Positions 45,173 through 56,962 of a stretch of 64,000 bases of DNA are shown here, piece by piece. The position numbers and the translations under genes were made by a program. The DNA is from Armigeres subalbatus (lineage: Eukaryota > Arthropoda > Insecta > Diptera > Culicidae): positions 317,753,259 through 317,817,258 of the forward strand of contig NC_085140.1 of the NCBI RefSeq assembly GCF_024139115.2. Direction: 5' to 3'. Numbering within the stretch: the first letter of the stretch is position 1; each line of letters starts with the position of its first letter. The notes beneath the pieces were generated by a model. It made no database searches. It was not told the DNA's origin and saw only the letters and a list, made by a program, of their open reading frames with translations.

Positions 45173-45464
45173 TGAATACACAATGAATCCCGCGGTGAAT
45201 TTATAATTCACCTAATGTTTTTTTATTCCCAGTTGCAAAGGCCAAATCTAGCGAAATAATTTCCGTACATTGCTGAAATTTGAGTCGATTGTTCAGCATA
45301 CATAAGCAAGGATTCTACCATTGTACCACCACTATGTGCGTAATGGTTCTCTCAGCTCGTGCAGAATCGGGTGTATTTATTGCTTCTTCCCTGGTTTCCT
45401 TATCGACATTTTATTTTCCATGGAATTTTTTTTTTTCTAGAGGGAATTTTGATTTCAGTTGAGT

Positions 45465-46050
45465 GGTTAATACCTGGAAAATTAACTTTGCTTGTCATTA
45501 AGACGAGTTCGTACAATTCCACTTAATTCCACCACTTTATTGTACCTTGACTGACTCGTTTTTCGACCTCAACAGTAAGGCCGTCTTCAGTCGGGTCAAG
45601 CACGAGACATTGAAGACGGCCTTACTATTGAGGTCGAAATACGTATCTGTCAAGGTACAATGAAGTGGTGGAGTTGTACGAACTCGTCTTATGACAAGTA
45701 AAGACATTCCACTAAAAGCTCAAAATAATCTTATCAATTAACTTTGATTCAACTGAATATCTTCATGAAAAATAATCGACCTAAGCAAGTTTTGTGCAAG
45801 TAACTCAATTAACTTAATTTCATCAATTTCGCTATCCAATTTTTTGGAATTTTGTTTTCCAGTTTTTCATCCATTATAATAATTTCTTGAATCTATTAAT
45901 CTTTTTTTGATTTTTCAACATATTTACAACAAAAATTCCCATTGAATGCTTTAAAATATTGGAGTTTTCAAAATTTTTAAACTTACTTTATGTACTTATG
46001 TGAGAAGTTATATAGAAGAAATATATAGAAGAAATATTTTAGAGTGTATT
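45465..46050. repeat. Dispersed AT-rich repeat, copy 2
   Basis: This matches 21855-22190. The copy is split at about 45486 by a palindromic element. Confidence 0.7.
45486..45703. mobile_element. Palindromic element with CTGAAGA/GAAAT hairpin
   Basis: 218 bp with inverted arms: CTTTGCTTGTCATTAAGACG at the left pairs with the end ATGACAAGTAAAG, and inner AAGGCCGTCTTCAGT pairs with ATTGAAGACGGCCTT. Both sides carry ATTCCACTT/AAGTGGTGGA text. A half copy lies at 52855-53035. It interrupts the dispersed repeat. Confidence 0.8.
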
Positions 46051-46448
46051 GCTCACAACCATAAGCATCTATGGAATTAGGTTAATTGTGAAAATACTTA
46101 ATCACAAAGCTTTCAATTTCACTTCTTCAATCTTTCACGGACAAAATCACGAAAGAACAAAATAAAAAATTTCAATATTTTTTTACACTGTTAAATTTTG
46201 GAATTTAATTCTTAACCACTCTTGAGCATGCATTGAAGTTTATATTATTGACAAAAATCAAAATCTTTACGTATTCTGATTTATATATTAACAATTGGAA
46301 ATTACAAAAAAACATTAGAAGGATAAATAACAATTTTTGGATGACAAATATGTAAATTTGGCATGACACCAGAATCTCGACGTTATTGGAGGCCTTCCCA
46401 CAACGGAAAAAACAACTTCCATAATTTATTGGATATTTTTACACTCAC

Positions 46449-46518
46449 CTGAAAAGTCTGTCGAATCAGCGTCTACATCAAGTGAACAACTACCAATGGA
46501 ATCTACACTTCTATCCAT
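46449..46518 (-). CDS. First coding exon of the host gene
   Basis: The proposed start ATG (46518-46516) sits in a good context (A at -3, G at +4) and has an in-frame stop at 46659-46657, so no longer N-terminus is possible on this exon. The exon encodes MDRSVDSIGSCSLDVDADST then DFS and one base of the next codon, ending at a strong donor (CAG then GTGAGTGT). The single leftover G joins with AC at the start of the 12335-13445 exon to make GAC, giving DFS-D-TSGELNF in frame. The N-terminus is acidic and Ser-rich, and the next exon starts in the same style. The intron would be about 33 kb. Confidence 0.72.
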
Positions 46519-47030
46519 ATTCCGCTCGGCGACTCCGGATAGAAGCCAATCCTTTTCGTACTCCGTCCCGTTGCAACTATAATTCCCAGGGTTTCGTCGA
46601 TTGTACACTCTTACGATAACAACTATGAAATTTGGCACTGATCCAAAAAACCAATCCTATCTCTGTGCTATTTCTTGTCTGCGCCTTAAAAGCACTATCT
46701 GCACACGCAATGCAATCACGTTTTTTTGAAGAATATCTCCGATCCCGAATCTGTCGGCACACTTTCCACTCGAGCTCGATTTAGACCGTGAACACCATTA
46801 AATATTCTCGATTGGATGAAAGGAAAGAAAATCAAATCACGTTCGTTCCGAACTCTTATACGAGCACTTGAATCATTTCAACTATTTCGCCACCAATCAA
46901 TTTTCTGCACACTTCATTCGATCCAATTTTCACACAATACTAAGCAGTTGTTGTACATCCAATTTGAACAAACTGCGGTCGCCGCCGCTTCTGCTGCTGC
47001 TGTACTTTCAGACTGCACTCCTAAAACATA
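46519..47030 (-). promoter_or_regulatory. Probable 5' leader and promoter-proximal region of the host gene
   Basis: Upstream of the ATG on the minus strand is non-repetitive sequence richer in GC than the surroundings, including a short CAG/CGG run (46980-47008) typical of insect 5' UTRs. A TGCAGTCTG at about 47015 could act as an initiator. No TATA box at the right distance is evident. The start site is inferred. Confidence 0.35.
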
Positions 47031-49840
47031 AATAATGCAGACAAATCCCCTGCCAGTGCACCGAATTTGACAGCTAGCCAACTTTGTTCTCTCTTCGGAT
47101 TTTTGCCTCCTTCTTCAAATCTCAAATCCACAATGACGAATCCACCTGAGAGGGCGCGCGCAGTTAGGCCAAGTTTTTCACAGTGCAGCCTTTTCGGTTG
47201 GCCGGTTCCAGTCGCGGGCTGGAGGATGACTTGTCGAGCACTGAGGCTACCACACTACTGTCGGCGATGCTGCTGCTGCCGTCGTTGACTGCCTGTCACA
47301 CATCGTCTATAATTGAACATTCTCAGCGGTTTAGTGCCCGTGGCTTGGGTTACAGTTTGAGTGTACTACTAACGGAGATGCACGTTTTCCCCTACCCACA
47401 CGACACGTTCCGACGCCAGCGAACTTGGATTAGCTACTGTGAAATGCGCGCGATGCGCCGGGTAGCTCTGGCTGCCACCACTGATGGATTTTATGCTCCC
47501 TGGAAGTAAGGAAAAAGAAATAGGAAATTAACTTAAATGAAATATCTCATCATGATCTTGGAGCTGAGTTTTTGTGGCGGAGCGAAGCCATCTTATAATG
47601 AAGGCTGAAAATAAGTCTCCGCAAGCGGTTATTTCGGGAAAATATAGAGAGGGCTTTCTTGAAAGGAGATCCATGAAATCCGTCGCATAAATGCTAGTCA
47701 TACTTTTTTATGAAGCATCTGTAAGTTACATTCCTCATATATTACGGACGTTTCCTAAACGTGTATTAAAATGTTATGCATTCGGCATCTGAGTTAGAAT
47801 TGTAATTCAGTCCAGGGAAATTTTCGATTTCCCGTGTACGGTGTACGGTGCTTGTATACAAACGCGGTATGAAAATCTTCTAAACGCCTCAGTCAACCAA
47901 CCAAATGTAAGTAAGCCTCCATCAGGGCTGGATGTGGTATATGGTAAAGGAAGGGGGTTTGTTCGATAAGACCGGACCACGCTGGAAGTGGATGGATTTG
48001 ATTCCTAGTCCTGTCAAGAAAATTTACAAAAATGATAGAAAACTTGTCGTCAATAACTCTTTTGATGAACACAAAGTTGGGCGATGGAAATGCCCCAGTT
48101 GGGGAAGTATGCCACAAAAAACGTTCAAGGTGGTTCAAGAGTATTTCTTCCATTATTAATAACAAGCACATATATGTTTTATATTCGCAAAAGAAACAAT
48201 TTTGTCTTAATTTGTGTCGTTTTATTAAATGCGTGCTCACTGCTGAAGGAAATCACGGAAATAAGGAACAGATTCGCTCAGATACATGTTGTGATTGCTA
48301 TGAACAGTAACTCTATGGATATCAAAACAACTTAAGGTCAAATTCCAGGAAATTTGGTCACCAAATCCACCATGACAATAGTAGAGCAAAATCTGCCAAA
48401 GTCCTATTATTCAAATTGCTTATATCGCATTCATTAATCCAAGTTTGAATTCGTGGGTGTCGTTGACTATCGCGCAAATGCAAGTTGCGTTTCAAGATTT
48501 TTTTTCGTCCAGGTCCGGTTCATATTTAGTCTCGACATGAGACTTCGCTTACCTCACCTAGAATGAATGGCCTTTTAGTTTCAGAAAGAGTGGGCCTCTT
48601 AATCCGAAACGAGTTCTACCACGCGCCACGGCGGCGTATCGTTGTTGTTTATTGCGCTAACCATACGCTATCTCCACAGGGTATTTGTAATTCTTGTTCA
48701 AAGGAGATTGTAGTGGGCTTTCACGTCGGATAAAGGAGGAGACGTTCATTAATTCTTAAACTGCTTTCAGTTTGCGAGAACATGGGTTACGTCAACACTA
48801 GGAATCGTCATATTTTCGATGAACTGAACTGAACTATATAACAATCGGGATGGGTGTTATTATGAGAGAAATTGAAAGTAAATGGAGTTTAGTTGCGTGT
48901 TCTGTGGATACTCTTCCTGATCACTTCTAATGCAAACTGCCGGCTATTACGATGATAATTATATGCAATACATATATGCATACATGCGATCTCTATCAGT
49001 CTTCTTTCCCATCCATTTTTTTAATTTCGAATGATTGGATAATATCAGGGGAAGATTGTTGTCGAATCACGCCATGGCTTCGATCAGTAATGCTGCCGTA
49101 ATAGATGTGTTCAGACCTTATATTTACTTTGCCAGCATAAAAACTCAATCGCTGTGAATCGCGATTTCGATTCCTAAACATGACTGCTTAGTATAAACTC
49201 GAGCATTCCTCCATATTCACTTCCGCCAGTATACGTAAAGATTAAAACGACTAATTTAATTTTTATTACTAGCTCAATACCATGCGTGCCGTAAATGAAC
49301 CAACACTTTTTCGTAATCACCTAGCCTGACAAACCCTAATTTTTACATGCTTCGTTAAAAAAGTGGTGCAGTATTTTATGTTCACTCACATTTGCGCAGA
49401 TAACGCATAATTGCACTGGTGGCGTGGAACTGGGTGAAGATAATCGTAAAAATGCAACCGGAACACACGCAATAGCACTATTTGTGCTATTTACACAGTG
49501 ACGGCGGAATCAAGTTGGCACGCGGCGCTAGGCCACTTGGATCATTCCAGTGCGCATCCTATGCGGTCATCTTCTCGTTCAGCTGCAATAATCGAGTGTA
49601 AATGATTATGATGGGGCGAAGCGCTTGATGTCTTGTCCAATCGCCACACGATCGGCGTATGTGAGTGTGGTAATGGCTGTGATAAATAAATAATTACCAT
49701 TTTAAGGAGGCCATCACGCTTCTACACTCCCCGGAGATGATTGGAATGAACGCGTGCCGGTCGGCCGGCAGAGTGGTCATGACATAATTTTTTTCACCTC
49801 GGAGATGTGATGAACTCAGTGAAACTAGTTGCGATGCTCC
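47031..49840. other. Unique DNA upstream of the host gene, no supported genes
   Basis: The part at 47080-47520 is GC-richer and includes GCTGCTGCTGCCGTCG runs; it may be promoter or enhancer DNA of the minus-strand gene. The rest, to 49840, is AT-rich with frames that have no motif (for example 47893-48335). Confidence 0.35.
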
Positions 49841-49844
49841 GGAT

Positions 49845-49935
49845 CGGAACTGGTTATATATTTAGGTGCGACTAAGCGACTCCCCTTCGCAGAATCGTAA
49901 AATCTCGATGTCACACGCAGTCGTAAGTGCAACCA
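49845..49935 (+). promoter_or_regulatory. Possible TATA promoter, plus strand
   Basis: GGTTATATATTTAGG (about 49851) is a TATA-like box in a unique, GC-richer block. CGCAGAATCG lies about 30 bp downstream and a donor-like TCGTAAGTG occurs at about 49920. No downstream coding exon could be found in this window. Confidence 0.22.
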
Positions 49936-50570
49936 GGGAACGCATTTTCACGGAGTAGCAACAGTGAAAGAATCTCCGAGCCGATCCCAAAATAGAATAC
50001 TTTATTTTTAATCTAAATCCTACGGCTTATGTGGGTTTGAGTCGTTTGGAACCCTGATGCATTGTACTGATTCTGTCCCTAATGTAGTGATGGGCTTTCC
50101 GTGAGTGCTGTGGAAGCGTGATGCTTTCATCGTTGGTAACTAAAGGCTAAAAGCAGGCTTCGACTTTACTAGCACTACACTGATTAACGTCTAATAATTC
50201 ATAGATTAGTGAATTACAAAGTAAACAAAAGGTGCCTTTCTTTCGAGCTTCCTAAAACGTCGACCTCACATTGCTTATGGAAAGAAATATTCTTGACCGT
50301 ATCAGCAGCAACCTCGTATCGGTGGTTATGTTTAGGTTGCTTTCTTTTCCAATAACTCCGTCATCGAGATGCCATGACTATAGGTGGCAGTACAACCATC
50401 AGTATAGTTCTATGTTCAAGCTCTTGAAGATTTTTTTGAAAGCATAAGAGCTCATTGTAATGATTTTATATCAAGGAATATGTCCATCAAAACCAATTAT
50501 AATATATATTATTATAGACATCATACAATTAAATGAAAAGTAGTTTAATTAATCATTAAACAAATTTTAT

Positions 50571-50634
50571 TCTGCGAAATTCGCGACAAGGAAAACCGAA
50601 AGCCGCGACTGCAAAAACAAAACCGTGAACTAAC
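50571..50634. repeat. Fragment of the hAT-like subterminal region
   Basis: GCGAAATTCGCGACAAGGAA and AGCCGCGACTGCAAAAACAA match the left end of the element at 6786-9116. There is no terminal repeat. Confidence 0.6.
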
Positions 50635-50959
50635 GATCATTGCATAGTTGTGCTCAAAGAAAGCAATGTACAGCTACGCCCAAAATATTTAAAAATACTT
50701 TTAAATTCAAATATTTTCTACGTTATTGTTAACACAGTTTATAAATGAATATTTCCTAAAAACTTTCTGTTCAGATTCCCAGGTAGTCGAGCCCTTCTCC
50801 TCTCTCAGATCGCTTTCCCGACCAGTTAGTTATAACAAAATTATATCAGCATGGGCAATGCGTGTAGTTAATTCTCTGTCCCGGATGAAGAACAGAAAAT
50901 TCCATGATCGTTATAACATGGTTATAACGCAATATGATATAATAATTTTGAACAGCAAT

Positions 50960-53670
50960 CAGGGTGGCGACTCAAATTTGAAAATGAAATTCCCTGACTT
51001 TCCCTGACTTTCCAGACCATTTCTCGAAAAATTCCAGGTATAAAAAATGTGTTTTTTTAAATTCCTAGAAGCATATAAAAATCTCTGCATGTTTGAATTC
51101 TGTCCATATGAGTTCTTGAGTTACTGGATGCCTAATCACTTCTAGAAGCAGAACATTAAGGATATGTAGAGATTCGTAGGTAATTCTGGTCGTTCATAAA
51201 GAATCAAGTAAATACGCAGAACTCCTGAAAGGTTTTTATAATTCACATCTTTCCAAACATTGATTATAAACATTCTGGTGCCTTCATCCACCATTGGGAA
51301 CTCTCATGGACCCTCTGGAGTCGCAGTAGACCTCCAAGACTACTGACACGACTTTTATTGACACGACTTTTATTGACACGACTTTTGAACTCTTCCAAAC
51401 CATCGTGAGAGCTTCTAGAAATCCTTCTAAACCGTTAAAAAAATCTTACGGGTTGGATATTTTCGTGGACATCGAGAAACCTCCATTGGCTCAAAAGAAT
51501 ACTTACTGAGTAAGAATTTTTATTCACTCTCTGTGGAGTTAATAGACTTCTAAAAATAGTCACGGACGTTGCAATCTTCCAGATAATCAGGAATTCAATC
51601 CCTCCAAGCTCACATAAATCCATGCAGCACTTACAGTAAGCCCAGAAAAACATTCTAATCATGCAATACTTGAAATATTTTGGCCTGAATACTCTCAATT
51701 CGTTTAATATTTGCCGATTGTGGCCTTTGGCAATGGCCCCATGGAAAATATAAAAATAGTCATTTTTGTGAAAAAGTGGCATAGCTAGGCTCATATGCTA
51801 AGGGGAGCTATACCTACTCCGTATATTTGATCGATTTTTAGTTTTTTGCCAAAAGTTAATCGATGGTCTTAGAATTCCAACATTGTTTTATTTATAAAAA
51901 GTTCAACTACTATCAAGTATATGTCAGACAAGTATAACACCAACACACAATGAAACTTTATAAGGAACATTTTAAAGAATTTTTTAAAGAACTCGTGGTA
52001 ACATGTTTGAAGATTCATTGGCATATTTTTTGTATGAATCCTTCCACCAAGTCATTTCAATTCAAATTTGAGTAAACACCATACAATCTACCAAGTTTTA
52101 TGAGTAAAGCTATGGAAAAAAATACTAAACATCCATCAAGGAGCTCCAGGATTAAACTGTCGAGCGAGCTCTTGGAAATCCTTTGGGATTTTTTTTATAT
52201 TTCAGAAGAATTCTGAAGTAATTTAGAAAATTTTCTGAAGGGAATAATTATCTTCACAAAAAATACTGAAGCATTTTCACTAAAGTATTTAATTTTTGGA
52301 AAAAAAATCTCAAAGATCAACCAGAAAATTTCCTGATAAAATTGTAAAATAAACATCAAAAGCAGCGAATGTAAAATTGAACCATTATTATTGACAACAA
52401 CATTTTCCTCCACTTGCGTCCGAGTATGGCTATGGAGTTTCGAGAAAACATTTTATAAAGACCACCGCCACCTACGTGCATGAGGTAGACCATATGATGC
52501 TTTCTCTCTACATGACTAATAATTTGACCACCTAAGGACATGAGGATCGGCCAATGACTTTATAAGCCTATCATCAAATGGAAGTTCATGAAATGTTTTT
52601 AAAACCTACAGAATCTTGTTTGGAGATGATGCCGTGGAGTGTTGTCGAAGGTCCACAAAGATAGTATTCGGTGTTTTCTTTAAACAAGCTTCTAAAAATA
52701 TAGTTGTTGGTTTTAGGTGGTTTTAGGTAGAACATTTTTGATGATTATTTGGGGATCGGTTCTGAACTATTTTCATCAAAAGGTATTATTAGAGTTGGCT
52801 ACTAATAAGCAATTTAAATTTATCGAGATAGATCGCATTTTTTCCAATTTCCAACTTAGTCGAGTCAGGTACGAGTCAGTGGAAAAAAATTAGTCGACTC
52901 GACTTAGTCGAGTCAAGTACGAGATACTGAAGACGACCTTACTGTTGCGGTCGAAATACGTATCTGTCAAAGGTACAATAAACCAGTGGAATTTAATGGA
53001 ATTGTACAAACTCGTCTTATGACCAGTATTTGAACGAACTTTCAGAACTTCTTTTGTTTAATGGGAACATGACTTGAACGCTACTGAGGAAACTGCAAAA
53101 AATCAAAACGACCTCGACCCAAAACCATTCAAACTAAATAATCTAAAATATTGAAGGAGACTTTTTATAAAAAAAAATGGATCAGGCCTCAACAGTGACC
53201 ATTTGAAAAACGTAGCTTTAACACCTGTATTATTGCTTAGTGAAACAAACTCGATTACCAATGGTGTATATGGAATGGGTTCGGAGTAGACTTTTAGTCT
53301 AGAGACTGCCACCGGTCACAAGAAAAAGCTTTATAGCTTGATAGTGAAAGTGATTGTAGACTGTAACTGCCTCGGAGTTTTGTTTATCGGCTATGCAGTC
53401 TGATGACCAGTTAAAACGCTAGATTAATTTTGCTCCGAAGTTTTGGTACCATTATTGGTCTTTTTTCAATGGATTAAAATAATTCAGCGTGTCCTTAGTT
53501 TAACATTTTGCTCGAATTAAGAAAATCACTATAAATTTTCAATATAGGTTTTGTGATTTTTTCCCTGACCTCAATCAAAATTCCCTGACTTTCCCTGACA
53601 TTCCAGGTCCAAATTGAAATTCCCTGACTTTCCCTGACTTTCCAGGTTTTTCCAGGTAGTCGACACCCTG
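50960..53670. mobile_element. 2.7-kb TIR transposon with 5-bp duplication
   Basis: Ends CAGGGTGGCGACT and AGTCGACACCCTG are inverted repeats followed inward by repeated TTCCCTGACTTTCC words on both sides. GCAAT flanks both ends (50955-50959 and 53671-53675). The interior is AT-rich and carries no convincing transposase; minus-strand frames such as 51435-51794 have no motif. A palindromic half-element is nested at 52855-53035. The superfamily is uncertain: CAGGG ends suggest hAT, but the duplication is 5 bp. Confidence 0.75.
52855..53035. repeat. Half copy of the CTGAAGA/GAAAT palindromic element
   Basis: ACTGAAGACGACCTTACTGT, GGTCGAAATACGTATCTGTC and GAATTGTACAAACTCGTCTT match the right arm of 45486-45703. 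The left arm is replaced by short TCGAGTC repeats. Confidence 0.75.
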
Positions 53671-54739
53671 GCAATACTTGTAACACAGCTAGTGATAACT
53701 TTGTTCTTCACAATAAAATAAATGGTAATAGTTTTAGTTATTTTTATCACTTTTCATGTAACACATCGAGTTATCTTTTTGTTCAATTGATAACATATTT
53801 AGTAACGTTTTTGTTAAAAATAGAAAAACAATTGTTACAATTTTTAATATTTTAACTACAAATGGTACATGTTTTATAACAACATTTTGTTAAAAAAAAT
53901 GCTCTAACTGAATAACAAGTGCTGATATAAATATGTTACCATCTACTGGCCGGCTTCCCACACCGGAAATGTGGAACACACTTCAACACAATGGGATAGA
54001 CGGAAGAGGGACGCTTTTCCAATTGGAACACAGTCAAGCGATTCCTGTCTGGCGAAATCGGGACGCTTAGTTTTTCCCCGACGGCCGGAGTGGGATTCAA
54101 ACCATCGAGAAACGCTGGACGCTGTGAGAACCGTAAGCCTCTCCGGGCACACCGGAACGGTTTTTCTGAAAGGTAAGTCCCATCCTTTTAGGCCGCTTTT
54201 CGGACATCAACCCATGCAGATAGTCCCAACAGACCCGGCGTCCTAGGCAACCCAGGTAAAAAGTCCTTCAATTTCCAGCAATTTACTGTCTCCTCCGGAA
54301 ATGCTCTGCCGAGGAACTGTAACGTCGATCCAGCTGCACATACTGACCCTATCTACGGGTCCAAACAGCTTCCAAATCTGACCTCTCAAGGAACTCCTGT
54401 TGACAGCAGCACCCCTCCGGACACATTCTAGGGACCCAATTCCAACGTCTAACCTGGTTTCTTACCCTCAGACCAGCATAGCTAGACTGGTACGTCGTTC
54501 ACATCTCACCTACCTTGCACTGGATAAGACAGCTAGCCAACTTCCTTACCGACCGACCCTCATACTTCCGTCGTCAAACTCGGCTTCCAGTGGAATATTG
54601 ACAAATATCAAATAACCTAACCAGCCTGAAGCTGTTAACACACCACAGCATTCCGTGAATCATTGGTTCTCAGGAAGTGAAACGAGTCTCTCTGGCCTCC
54701 AAGGATCGTTTCCTTGGAAGAAAGTATAACTAAGGATTG

Positions 54740-55540
54740 CAAAGGTAGATTCAAATATCCAACATTCGTAAATGTTTATTCACCCTGCGGCTCCACACCA
54801 GGCATTAGAAGAAAGATGAGTAACGTTATAGACTATTCCCCTTCCCATGTCCTCCTATTGGGGCACGCGCAGCATCCGGCCTGGAGTGGTTTAAGGTTGG
54901 ACCCCGAGCCATTGCTCTTTTTTTTTGTATATTTATTTGGCAGGCACTCTGTGTTCTTAACCGCTACTGTGCCGTGATCTACTGTGGTACTCTGCTGTAC
55001 AAAGTCCACACAGAATCTATTTTTAGATGTCCATAAATCGTTATTGTTGTCGTTGCCAGTCCATATCATCGTGAGTCCATTGTGTTCATTTGTCCATGTG
55101 GTGAATCCAGTGATCGTTGCTTTGTTCGGTTGCCATTAATCGAAGAACGTTGGAGGAATGCCTCCGAGAAGAACAGGTCTGTCAGTCGTCATCAGGCATC
55201 TGTGTCGGTGAGGCGCGTTCCCCAAAACGCCACCGTACAGACTGCGCTTCTGGCGACTGACAAGGGTTTGGTGGAGGAGCTGGGAATCGAACCCATGACC
55301 ATTCGCTTATGAGGCGAACGTGTAGCCAACTACGCTACGGGACCCCCCCTAGCCATTGCTCTATTGGAATCGTTGTCAATTATGGTTCACTCATTCTTTT
55401 TCAAAGGACATTTGGCCATCGACGTGATTCACCATTAATCGGTCTCCCCGTTATTAAGTGGAAAGTGCTTCTGATTCATTCGGAAGCAACTAAAAAGAAC
55501 GAAATAAGCTGGCGGCTCATAAAAAAAATTTAAATAAGTT
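54740..55540 (+). pseudogene. LINE endonuclease remnant split by a SINE
   Basis: Plus-strand text FVNVYSPCGSTPGIRRKMSN then PSHVLLLG and AQHPAWSGLRLDP resembles the LINE endonuclease core (GDFNAHHPxW in intact copies) of I/Jockey-type elements. After the SINE at 54919-55350 the sequence continues (ELAYGSLILFQRTF-like frames) to about 55530. The catalytic GD.N is degraded and there are frame breaks. Upstream DNA from 53.95 kb may be its 5' part, but I could not confirm ORF1. Confidence 0.5.
54919..55350 (-). mobile_element. tRNA-Met-type SINE
   Basis: The minus strand starts with a tRNA-like head (about 55345-55272): TAGCGTAGTTGGCTACA as A box, anticodon arm TTCGC-CTCATAA-GCGAA with CAT, and T arm TGGGTTCGATTCCCA as B box. 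A tRNA-unrelated body follows and a poly-A tail, seen as T-rich 54919-54926. A perfect 12-bp duplication AGCCATTGCTCT (54907-54918 and 55351-55362) flanks it. The layout fits mosquito Feilai-like SINEs, transcribed from the internal pol III promoter. Confidence 0.85.
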
Positions 55541-55541
55541 T

Positions 55542-55666
55542 TGCCTTTCTCGTATACAAAGTATACGTAAAGGCTATATGTTCGCTCCAAAAACAAACTT
55601 TTTATAGGAGGCTCGGAGACCCATAGTGTTATATACCGATCGACTCAGCTCGACGAATCGAGGTGA

Positions 55667-55706
<40 letters not shown>

Positions 55707-56271
55707 TGTATGTGTGTGTATGTGCGCAAAAAATGCAAAAAGTCTAGCCCACTTTTCAGGCACTTACCCTTAACGGATTTGCTTGCAACAAGTTGCATTC
55801 GACGCAGAATCCTGTCCCATTGTTTCCTATTGAAAATTGGCCGGATCGGACTATGGGCTCAGAAGTTATGGTCAAAATACTTTTTGTTTAGACAACAACG
55901 AGTGGAAAAGTCTAGCCCATTTTTCAGGCACTTACCTTAAACGGATTTGCTGGCAACAAGCTGCATTCGACGCAGAATCCTGTCCCATTGTTTCCTATTG
56001 AAAATTAACCCGATCGGACTATGGGCTTAGAAGTTATGGCCAAAATCCTTTTTTTCATATAAAAGTACATTAAAAAGTATAGCTCATTTTTTGACCACTT
56101 ATCCTTAACCGATTTACTCACAACAAGTTGCGTTTGACGAAGAATCCTGTCCCATTGTTTCCTATTGAAAATTCGCCGGATCGGACTATGGGCTCATAAG
56201 TTATGGACAAAAAACTTTTTTCATACCAAAAGTGCGTATAAATTACTAACTCGAAATAAACGAGAAAGGCA
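55542..56271. mobile_element. TIR repeat element with internal 167-bp triplication
   Basis: Ends TGCCTTTCTCG and CGAGAAAGGCA are inverted repeats. Next to the left end is CGTATACAAAGTATACG, a small palindrome. Inside are a TG microsatellite (about 55670-55725) and three tandem units of 166-169 bp, each with CCTGTCCCATTGTTTCCTAT (55812, 55978, 56147). It is a widespread-looking mosquito repeat; no ORF. The TG run creates spurious Val-Cys frames. Confidence 0.75.
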
Positions 56272-56960
56272 CCATCACCGCTAGGTGGATTAATCTGGGT
56301 TTTTTTCATACTATTTGGTCATCCATATTAATCTGGTCATCCAGACATTGCAGACTTATAGAGAGAAGCACTACTAATGCAGGTCAATCATCAAGAGACC
56401 AATAGGAAACAATGGGTAGGCTTTTTCGGCTTCGCCAACCCAACCGGTTCTGTCAACTAGTTATAGAGTACAGTCAACGTTCTCAGTGGTAAGCGCAGAT
56501 CTTCTCCCATACATCTTGACCTGCCAAATCGTACCATCTCCGATCCACCCGAAGTGGACAACGCACTCGGCAATCTTTGGCAACTTTAGTTTCGGTAACC
56601 GATTCCTTAGCCGAGTTCCAAATTTCCGAGTCATCCAGATAGCATAGGGTTTCCCATGCTGAAAAATCCTGTTTCTCGATCAAGCCAGGTCTGGCCAAAC
56701 AATCCCAGTGGAACATCGTGTTTTGTTGTTTCCCAAAGTTGCTGTGGGGGTGAGTTTACCTTCAGTGTGTGGCCAGATGGCAGATACAACAATCTTCCGT
56801 ATAACGGACAATATTTCATGGGAATTGATCAGCCAACAGTAGGCCATGATTCAAGCCTTTTCTCAATCCAACAACCAACGCTTGAAGACGCGACAACAGC
56901 TCCAAATCGTTGGATTCATTCAAGGTCTGCTCCTTACATTTTTTGGTCGTGCTTCTAAAG
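56272..56960. other. Unassigned, possibly coding remnant
   Basis: The minus strand at 56490-56820 reads YGRLLYLPSGHTLKVNSPPQ then QLWETTKHDVPLGLFGQTWL and MTRKFGTRLRNRLPKLKLPK over two frames. No domain is recognised. It may be a retroelement fragment. Confidence 0.3.
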
Positions 56961-56962
56961 AT

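Noticed and set aside
51435..51794. 119-codon minus-strand frame in the GCAAT-flanked element
   Set aside because: No transposase motif; AT-rich hydrophobic composition expected by chance.
45560..53000. Hammerhead ribozyme in the CTGAAGA/GAAAT hairpins
   Set aside because: Core has an extra base, and stems I/III and a cleavage triplet are not evident; kept only as a structural hairpin.
54400..54720. Plus-strand frames upstream of the endonuclease remnant as ORF1
   Set aside because: Pro/Ser/Thr-rich text but no zinc knuckle or recognisable ORF1 signature, and frames are short.
55626..55940. 104-codon frame with Val-Cys repeats
   Set aside because: Product of a TG microsatellite inside a TIR element.
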